From: Moniliella sp. 'wahieum'
Taxonomy: Eukaryota > Basidiomycota > Moniliellomycetes > Moniliellales > Moniliellaceae
DNA length: 64,000 bases
NCBI GenBank assembly: GCA_003971905.1
Contig: RSEE01000029.1
Coordinates: forward strand, 372,001-436,000
Direction: 5' to 3'
Shown here: positions 57,039 through 64,000 of the stretch, one piece after another
Layout: every line of letters begins with the position of its first letter
How positions within the stretch are numbered: the first letter of the stretch is position 1
Position numbers and translations under genes: made by a program
Notes under the pieces: generated by a model
Database searches by the model: none
What the model was told of the DNA's origin: nothing
Seen by the model: the letters and a program-made list of their open reading frames with translations, nothing else

Positions 57039-59263
57039 ATGGCCGAGCTCTCCACCCAGGCGTACGCCAGCGCCTTCCTCCACGCCGACCCCAAAGAGGC
57101 CACCCAGCTCCTCCAGCAGCGCTTCCGCGACGCCTCTGCCCTCTGCGATGAGCTGGGCGACTACTTTGCTGCGCGCCGCGCCGTCGAGGCCTCCCATGCC
57201 CGCGCCCTGTCCAAGCTAGCCAAGCGCCCGTGCTTTTCTCGCGACAGTGCGCCCCGCGGCGTTCGTCCCATCCTCGACGCTCTCATGAGCGAACTCGACG
57301 CCTTGACCCAGGTCCATGCCGCACGCGAACGCGCGGTGCACCTGTGTGAACAACAGGTGCGCGAAGCCCCGTCCAAAGGTGCCTGGGCCCAGCTCCCGCG
57401 TTCGAAGACCGCTTGCACGATACGACACGCGACTTGAACCTGCTCGAGTCGGGGCTGGCGCGCGAGTCGCGTAAGCTCGACTCGAATTCGGAGCAGACGC
57501 AACAGTCGGCCGCGCACCGCGTGGCCCAGATGCAGAAGGATGTGGACCAAGCGTTGATTCAGTGGCGCAAAGATGCCGGCCCGGCGTTCCAGCTGGCCCA
57601 GCGTGCCGACGTCGAACGTCTCACCCTGTTGAAAGAGGTGGTGGCTCAATTTGAAACGGGCGCTGCCGACTCGGCCAATCAGTTGTCCAACGCGGCCGAG
57701 ATGGCGCTGCAAGCTTCGTTGGGCCTGGACGTAGAGCACGAGGTACTTTCCTTTGCCCAAAGTGGCAAGCATCGACGTCCTGCGCCACCGCCTCCGTCTC
57801 ATTCCGCCTCCCGCCCTCTCCCGCCGTCAGAGGCGTTGGCCGAAAGCAGGGGAGAACCCACACCGCGGCGCGAGGTGGACGAGCCCAAACCTTCGGGTCT
57901 GCGAGGCGCCTTGGGCCGGTTCGGCCGCCGACAGAGTCACAAGGAACCCCCTCCCGTGCCCGCGCGTAGCAACTCGCCCGAGTCCCAGGTATCTGAGGCC
58001 CCCTCCGGCGGCTTCATCCGCCGTGGCAAGACGTTGCTCGGTAGCAAGCGGGCCACCAAGCTGTTCACTCACCATTCCGGCAGTCCCGCCCCAGACTTTG
58101 GCCCACCGCCGATCCAAGAAGATGTGCGCGATACGCCCGACGTAGCAGTAGACTTGTTGGCTGACGATCCGGCGGAGCGCGATGGCCACTTTGCTCCTCT
58201 CCAACCGTCTCATGCGGATCACAGGTCGGCGTTGGGCGCCGGCGTTGCGTTGGCGCTGGTGCTGGCGCTGTAGCTGGCGCCGCGGGTGCTGCTCTTCTCT
58301 CCAATGGTGCTGCGCCCCCGGACTTGAGTACCTTGTCTGTCTCCCCTCCCCCTACATCGGCGCAGGACGATGAGGCACTGCAGTCGCTACGGGGTACCTT
58401 GGCACCGCCCAAACCGAGCGTGCGTCGCGGCTCGTCCACCCGTCGTGCACCTCCGTCTCCGTACGGTGCCACCACCACTGCCACCCCGATCCCGAAGATC
58501 CATTTACTACCGAAGCACCCAGTTTGACCCCGGCGCCTACCCTGCCTGCGAACGCACTCAAGATCAATGTGGCAGAAAAGGTCAATGTCTACTTTACTGG
58601 TACCTCGGTTTCTCGCCTCATGGTTGTTGGAGACCTAGAAGCTATCGTGAACCCAACTGCCATCCCACCGGGCTTGGCTAGCGTCCCTGTCCGCCTGGAC
58701 CAAGCGCAAAACTTGGACCGCTTGGTGCCTAACCCGGCTTTCCTTCAGCCCGCGGCCGGACCAGGCGAATGGGACTTGAACTTGGCTGCTTTGGCACAGG
58801 AACGGACCAAAGTCGTCCTGGCCAAGTACCAAGCCCATATCGACCCGGCTGACCAGACCCAGTCCATCCCGCTTCAGTTGCAGGCTCAGTGGCGTGTGCT
58901 GGAGGACCATGCGGACTTGCTCTTGCGCTACGAGGCAGGGGCAAGTTGGCCCCCAAGTTAGACGAGGTGGTGGTGGAAACCACTGTCCCACACACCACTC
59001 ACGTCCAAGCGATTCCTGAGACAGAATCGTTTGATGCTTCTACAGGTCTGGCGCGCTGGACCTTCCCCCGCTCCGCTCTCACCCAAGCTGGCGTCATTCG
59101 CGCCCGCTTCTTCGTCCCGGCTGGCGAGGCGCAACCTGTCAAAGCGTCCTGGACCACCGACGGGACCGTGTCGGACGTCGCGCTGGCCTTGGTCCAGGCT
59201 GGTCAGGATACTTTCGTCCCGGCCACACGCTCGGCCCAGGCAGGCACCTACGTCGCCACCTAA
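57039..59263 (+). CDS. Endocytic F-BAR/muHD protein, Syp1/FCHo family
   Basis: An early endocytic adaptor that bends membrane through an F-BAR domain and binds cargo and Ede1/Eps15 through a C-terminal mu-homology domain. The start MAELSTQAYASAFLHADPKE opens the F-BAR helices (TQLLQQRFRDASALCDELGD, RRAVEASHARALSKLAKRP, VDQALIQWRKDAGPAFQLAQ, LTLLKEVVAQFETGAADSAN). A Pro/Ser-rich linker follows (HSASRPLPPSEALAESRG). The muHD starts near 58550 with LKINVAEKVNVYFTGTSVSR and includes VPNPAFLQPAAGPGEWDLNL, WTFPRSALTQAGVIRARFFV and SAQAGTYVAT at the end. Frame breaks lie near 57405, 58275, 58505 and 58945, all fitting small losses. No intron is evident. The end at 59263 abuts a TTAAACG heptamer array. 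Confidence 0.88.
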
Positions 59264-59300
59264 CGCGGTTTCGTAAACCGCGTACCAGTTGCGCCCGCAG

Positions 59301-59346
59301 GTTACACGTTAAACGTTAAACGTTAAACGTTAAACGTTAACGTTAA
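59301..59346 (+). repeat. (GTTAAAC)n heptamer array
   Basis: GTTACAC followed by four perfect GTTAAAC units and a decaying GTTAACGTTAAG end. Although telomere-like in look, it is not TTAGGG and lies inside the window between genes. Confidence 0.9.
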
Positions 59347-59739
59347 GGTGCGCCGAAGGAACTTATCACCTACTACCTATCACCCCCACCCAATCACATT
59401 CGCTCGTTTTTTTGTTTGGCTTGGCTTGGTTTGGCGGGCATCGGGTATCCGGATCCTTGCCTCCTTTCCTCCTTTCCTCCTTGCTTCCCTTTCTTTCTTT
59501 CTTTCTTTCTTTCTTGGCTCCGTGTTCTTCTTTGATCCCCTCTTTTGGTCTCTGCTTGGAAGTTGTTGTTTGCGTGCGTGGGGTGCTTGTGTGGGACGCT
59601 ACGACCCGCGGGTTAGGGCGGCGGGTGGTGCGGGATCATCGATCAGGCCTCAGGTGCGTAGCAGATTCGTATTCGGCGCTGGGAGCGGTAGATTGGGGGT
59701 TGGGGGTTGGGGGTTGGATGTTGGGGGGTTGCTTCGATG

Positions 59740-59774
59740 GAAGCTTAAAGATTGAAGCTTGGAGCTTGGAGCTG
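59740..59774 (+). repeat. Degenerate GAAGCTT heptamer array
   Basis: Units GAAGCTT, AAAGATT, GAAGCTT, GGAGCTT, GGAGCTG in strict 7-bp register, following the TTGGGGG array. Confidence 0.8.
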
Positions 59775-60233
59775 GTCTCGTTGGGACTCGTTAATTGGTC
59801 CTGTGAGGCTCTGGTTCCTTTCCGGCCTTGGGAGTTCAACCCCCACCGCACGAAGTTCATGCAATTGGCCGGTGAGATCTGTGATGGATCAAGCTGCTCA
59901 GGCAGATGAAGGCCAGAAATGAATCGGTGGGGATGCAATCACGCGAAGGCAGCAAGCGGAACGGGGCCGCTGCACACAAGCCTATAGACTGCGTAAGTTT
60001 ACTTGGCGCATATATCGCATGTCGCCCACCTTGCCTTGTGGCTCGCCCGTCCGCCATCCGCTCTGACCTGACCGATGACCTCGACCTCTTTTAGCCTCCA
60101 CCGTCTCTCGAGCAAGTTGACGTTGTTGCCGGTATGGTGCGAACGCTGGCGCCTGATCTATGCGCACATCTGATTGTGCCAGCGGCGAGGAGGACACATG
60201 GGGTGAACATACGTTACATGTGCCATTCCACAC

Positions 60234-60328
60234 GCTTCAATGGGTTAGTGGTATACTACATCGTTGCCAGACAGCCCTAGTGCCTGTGAGACATCGATGT
60301 GACAGGGGTTCGATTCCCCTTTGAAGCA
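60234..60328 (+). tRNA. tRNA-Gly (GCC) with a 24-nt intron
   Basis: The acceptor arms GCTTCAA (60234-60240) and TTGAAGC (60321-60327) pair over 7 bp with discriminator A at 60328. The D arm reads GGTTAGTGGTATACT. The anticodon stem is CATCG (60259-60263) with CGATG (60295-60299), and the loop TTGCCA|T holds anticodon GCC. A 24-nt intron (60270-60293) sits at the canonical place between bases 37 and 38. The T arm is AGGGGTTCGATTCCCCT. A T5 stretch at 60332-60336 provides a Pol III terminator. The internal A and B boxes are intact. Confidence 0.95.
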
Positions 60329-60331
60329 CTC

Positions 60332-60336
60332 TTTTT
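60332..60336 (+). terminator. Pol III terminator of tRNA-Gly
   Basis: Run of five T four bases after the tRNA 3' end. Confidence 0.7.
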
Positions 60337-60727
60337 GTTTCCTTCATTTTTTTGCGTTCCCCCTGTCCCGGATTGCCCCAAAGTTCATGCAATGCTTGCT
60401 TTAGGGGTTAGCACAGCGCCAGCCTGGCCCTTCCTGATCCTATGCTTTAGGGGGCGGGCGGGTTAGCACCGCAGTGTCATTGAGAAGTCTCAGATTCAGG
60501 TGTGCGGTTCATGATTTCAAATTTCAGTGCTCTCCCCTTCCTTCTCGACGAGGCAGAGGCGTTGTGAGATGGCGGCAGCGGCTTCTGGGTTAGGGTTAGG
60601 TAACCCGGAGAGCATAGGGTCCCAGGGTACAGGGTATCGGGGTTCCCGGTTCCCGGTTACCGGGGTGCTCAAATTTCAAAGGGCTAAAGGCAAAAAAGGT
60701 CATCAGCGTGCCGCTTGAAGTTTCCCT

Positions 60728-60755
60728 AGCTTCAAGCTTCAAGCTTCAAGCTTCA
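60728..60755 (-). repeat. (AGCTTCA)4 heptamer array, reverse of GAAGCTT family
   Basis: Four perfect AGCTTCA units; the complement gives TGAAGCT, the same 7-mer family as the arrays at 13836, 37359 and 61364 but in the opposite orientation. Confidence 0.85.
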
Positions 60756-61349
60756 TCGACTTCATCGGCCATCGGTGCATCGGAAGCGCCGGTGGTGGGG
60801 CCAGGCAACCGGTAAGGTCAAAGACGCATCCGCATCAAGCCATCTGCACCAACCGCTGGGGATAGATTTGCCGGATGTTCGATGAGATCTGAGAAGACCA
60901 TGAACGAGTGGGTAGATACGTTGATAGGATGGTCGATGATCTATGAGTACTCGATGAGTACGTTGAGTACTTTGGGAGGCAGGATGCTCGGTTCGGTCGC
61001 CCGTTCGGTCGCCCACTCGGGACCCGGCCGCACCCTGGCTGTCTCATCGGCCATGCATGATCATCGATCATACATCTTCCCATGTATCAAGCTTGAACTT
61101 CAGCTGAAGCGCTGAAGCTCAAAGACCGAATGGGCGGTTGCGGTCGGAACCTGGACGAGCGCAAACGTCATCGCTCCATCGATGGATCCAATCATACGTC
61201 GTTCCGAGTACTCCAGAAGGGTTCTGGAAGCCTGAACAAACCGAACATACTGAGGATGCCTTCGAAGGATGCATGGGATCTTGCGATCATTTGGTCCCTG
61301 CACGAATGAAATGATCGATTCGATGAACAGAGTGACGATATAGCTTGCC

Positions 61350-61384
61350 GAAGCGTGACGCTTGAAGCTTGAAGCTTGAAGCTG
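61350..61384 (+). repeat. Degenerate GAAGCTT heptamer array
   Basis: Units GAAGCGT, GACGCTT, GAAGCTT, GAAGCTT, GAAGCTG in strict 7-bp register. Confidence 0.85.
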
Positions 61385-62693
61385 ATGAAGCCTAGCTGTA
61401 GTGAGTGACTCGACTCGATTGCGATAGCCAACTAGTCAATAGCCAATTGTCAACCAATCGTCCATTACTAAGTACTCAATAAGCGGGCAGTTCGCCAGCA
61501 GCCAGCCGGGCAAAACAAACGGAACTACGGCCAATGCACGGCTGTTTCCGAGCTGCTGCCTCTTCCATGGTACATGGTACGGCTGCTATTGGGGCAGCTG
61601 GGGTCCATCGCTTGTTGTCGCTTGGAACGGTTACCACGTCGAACGGGGTGGCCGGGACCGCGTAAGCAGGAACTACATGCATGTGTGACATGTGAGCCCT
61701 CAGCCTGAGGCTCAGGCTGGACGCGGGTTGGGGGCGGTAGGGTCACAGGAGACTGCAGCAGGAAAAGGGCCTAGGGTCTACTTTGAATACCAACGTGTAA
61801 CATGTACCGTGTGCCAGGCCCAGCGTACCGTACGTACCCGGGACACGCAGGCCAGCGAGCACACTGTTAGATCTCCGATCTCACTCATCAAGTCGATGGC
61901 TTATTGGGATGGTGAGAGACGGCTAAAATGGAGAGAAATGAATCTATTCAAGCGATCTGAGATCGGAGATCGGACGTGTGGCGGGTGAGAGGCGAGGGAC
62001 GGGTGAGGGGCGTGGGAGGGTGGATGGGGGCAGTGGCGCCAAGCGGAGGCGGGGCGGGGCAGCAGCAGCAGCAGACACCAGGCACGACGCCAGCGGGAGC
62101 GTTGCGCCGATTGACGACGGAAGCTTGAAGCGCTGAAGCGGAAGCGCTGAGCCAGCCACTTGCCACACCAAAGCCACCCCAGGTGGCGGCGGCCCGCAGA
62201 CGGGCACTGTCGGGTGGGCTGCAGGGTCTGTGTGGGATGGTGATCGAGTGGGTGATGCCGCCGAGCGGGATGCAGATGCAGATGCAGGGGGCAGGACGCA
62301 GGGTGTGGCCACCCACCCAGCACGCCCCCTGGCAGCGCGCCCACTGGCCGGGTGCGGGCCGAGCGGCAGGGCCTGGCGTGGGCTTTGCCTCGCAAGCCCC
62401 GCTCGGGAGCATACATGCGGAGCACTGGCCATCCGAGCGCCTCAGCAGCCCAGACGCCAGCGGCCAACCATCGCAGCGCCTGAGAAAAAAACAGGCCAAG
62501 CCAAGCCAGCACCCTGCTCGGCCACGCCCCCATCCTCTTCCACCCGCACCCCACCACCTCTTCCGTCCCGCTCCTGCGGCCCCCCGATGCGCTTCGCGCG
62601 TCCGCTCCTCTCCCACTCCCACTCCCACTCATACTCCCACTCATACGCACCGCTGCCTGCCCGCCCACCTGCTAGCCCCCACACCCACACACC

Positions 62694-64000
62694 ATGGCCG
62701 ACACTGCCCCGCCCCCCCTCTCTTCCCACCCCACCCTCTCCGGCTGGCCCACATCCGTCCCCCCCCTCGACTCGTGCGACCTCCTCGCCCCCTGCGCTTC
62801 CCCCTCCCACGCCCTGCCGCCCTCCATGCACGACACCGCTCCACTCGCCCCTCGGCCCCAGTGGCCCCACCCGACCAAACATTCGCACTGCCCATCTTGC
62901 CTCCCCACGACACCAACGTATGTTCCCTCCTCCCTCCCATCTCTTTCTTGCCCTTGCTGACGTCTGCCCCCGCTGCTATTTTCCTCCAGACTCCCGCTCC
63001 CCACTGGCCTTGGCAGAGTAGCGACGGTCTTGCCACCCCCGCCGATGGCCTGCCTCTGGCTCATGTTGCGTACGAGCCCGACGCGGACTATTTCCACCCC
63101 ACCCCGCCCGAGTACAGTACCCCCCAGCCTTGCTCCCCCCTCCCTCCGCTCCGCCCGCTCCGTCCCGCTCGCCCAGACCCCGCGCCTCGGCTCCTGTCTC
63201 GATGCCGCCCCCGCGCTCCATCCCACAAGTAGGGAAACATTCCCCCCCTGCCCTGCGTTCCCGCTTCCTCCAGCCATCGCCTCCGCAGGCGGCTGGAGCG
63301 GTATACCGCCTGCCGGTGCGGCCTTCGCCCCCCTCGAGCCGACCTTTCCCAGGCCGGTTATCCGAGTCTCCCCCATGCCCGCTTGCGCACTTACGACGAT
63401 CCAGCCAGGCTCCTGTGCATGCTAGGCACCACGACTTTACGCACCCCCTCGACCCGCCTCCGCCTCGATCGCCCGCTTCGCCGTGGGAGAAGGTGGTGCC
63501 GGCTCATCCGCCTCCTCCGTCCGGGTCAGATTCATCGATGCTGCACCCCTCGCTCAGCTCACCTACGTTGGCCACGTCGAGAGATGAGGTTGTATACGAT
63601 CTGGCAGTAAAACGGAGCCAGGCAGCGCTTGCTGCGCCCCCTGGTCCCTCCCTTGCTCCGACCGCCCGCGCAACCGGAGCTACAGTGTATTTACAGGTGA
63701 CGCTACCAACCTCCTTTGGCCCTGGCGCTGGCGCTGGCGGCGGCGGCGGTGCGATGCCGCCGAATCCGAATGATGTGCTTGCGGCCCGGCTGGGACAGTT
63801 GTGCATTTCGCCCTCCAGCCAGGAGGAGGTGCGACGGTCGTTTGCGCGGCGCCAGACCACGGCCAGTACAGCTGCTCCGCCACAGAGTCTCGAAGCGTTA
63901 CGTACGAGCCACGAGTGTGGCTGCTGTGCTCCGCACGGCCCCTGCTGCGGCGGCAGCGTCGCAGGCGCACCCGACTCGGTTAGCATGGGCACTTGGCCGC
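62694..64000 (+). CDS. Unrecognised Pro/Ser-rich protein with Cys cluster, runs off the right edge
   Basis: The ATG at 62694 opens MADTAPPPLSSHPTLSGWPT. The frame passes through a break near 62862 to QTFALPILPPHDTN. An intron at 62918-62989 (72 nt, gtatgt...cag) leads to TPAPHWPWQSSDGLATPADG and LAHVAYEPDADYFHPTPPEY. After further breaks (about 63110-63580) the last open stretch reads VVYDLAVKRSQAALAAPPGP, then VYLQVTLPTSFGPGAGAGGG, LAARLGQLCISPSSQEEVRR and SLEALRTSHECGCCAPHGPC followed by CGGS, and remains open to the window end. The composition resembles a fungal transcription regulator, and the Cys cluster recalls copper-sensing regulators. No copper-fist or Zn2Cys6 domain is visible, so I do not assign a function. 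Confidence 0.5.

Larger units (their letters stand above)
59264..60233. other. Spacer rich in microsatellites
   Basis: It contains GTTAAAC units (59301-59346), CTCCTTTC and CTTT runs (59460-59515), TTGGGGG units (59694-59730) and GAAGCTT-type units (59740-59774). It is partly the Syp1 3' end and partly the tRNA upstream region. No gene seen. Confidence 0.5.
60329..62693. other. Long repeat-rich spacer
   Basis: About 2.4 kb with GGGTTAGGGTTAGG (60587-60600), GTTCCCG units (60642-60662), AGCTTCA x4 (60728-60755), GAGTACT motifs (60945-60970), GAAGCTT units (61350-61384) and TAGCCAA/TTGTCAA units (61434-61462). A CAG/GCAGAT patch lies near 62270-62290. Several GC-rich open frames at 61900-62690 look like low complexity without motifs. 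No supported gene. Confidence 0.5.

Noticed and set aside
59301-59346. GTTAAAC array as an internal telomere
   Set aside because: The unit is not a known fungal telomere repeat, it lies between genes, and equal-period arrays with other units are common here.

Overview
This 64 kb window is nuclear DNA of a fungus, most likely a basidiomycete. The genes carry short GT-AG introns (about 40-130 nt), pyrimidine-rich leaders before start codons, and a fungal gene set: the Tup1 corepressor, the chitin synthase activator Skt5/Chs4, a Zds-type PP2A regulator, a Siw14-type phosphatase, an OPT oligopeptide transporter, an Hrt3/Pof7 F-box protein and vacuolar carboxypeptidase S. I cannot name the species. 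No rRNA, CRISPR, phage or plasmid features are present.

Layout. 0-20 kb: an edge-truncated membrane protein (-), EB1 (+), TUP1 (-), SKT5 (+), a truncated MAD2 (+), a mitochondrial ribosomal protein with an RNase III fold (-), eIF3g (+), a Siw14-like phosphatase (-) and an acidic hypothetical protein (-). 20-35 kb: ataxin-10 (-), Zds (-), RPS18 (-), a class I histone deacetylase (+), acetyl-CoA acetyltransferase (+), malate dehydrogenase (+) and a CaMK-type kinase (-). 38-60 kb: an OPT transporter (-), a conserved fungal single-pass membrane protein (+), a Mia40-like twin-CX9C protein (-), an F-box protein (+), a GH2 glycosidase (+), carboxypeptidase S (+) and the endocytic F-BAR/muHD protein Syp1/FCHo (+). 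60-64 kb: an intron-containing tRNA-Gly(GCC), a repeat-rich spacer and a gene that runs off the right edge. The genes are unrelated housekeeping functions, as expected for eukaryotic synteny, and there is no operon or cluster logic.

Two properties shape the window. First, almost every conserved coding region is broken by isolated frameshifts that look like 1-2 nt losses, often at homopolymers, while splice sites and protein conservation are intact. I read these as consensus sequencing errors, not pseudogenes, so each such gene is annotated as one locus. Second, the spacers (up to about 3 kb) are full of short degenerate tandem arrays with a 7-bp period and many different unit sequences, plus a dispersed repeat of about 180 bp present in three copies. 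These heptamer arrays and the dispersed repeat are the least explained signals here. Other notable points are a Mia40 homologue lacking its catalytic CPC motif, a MAD2 locus lacking the N-terminal part of the HORMA domain, and a malate dehydrogenase ending in a peroxisomal-type AKL.
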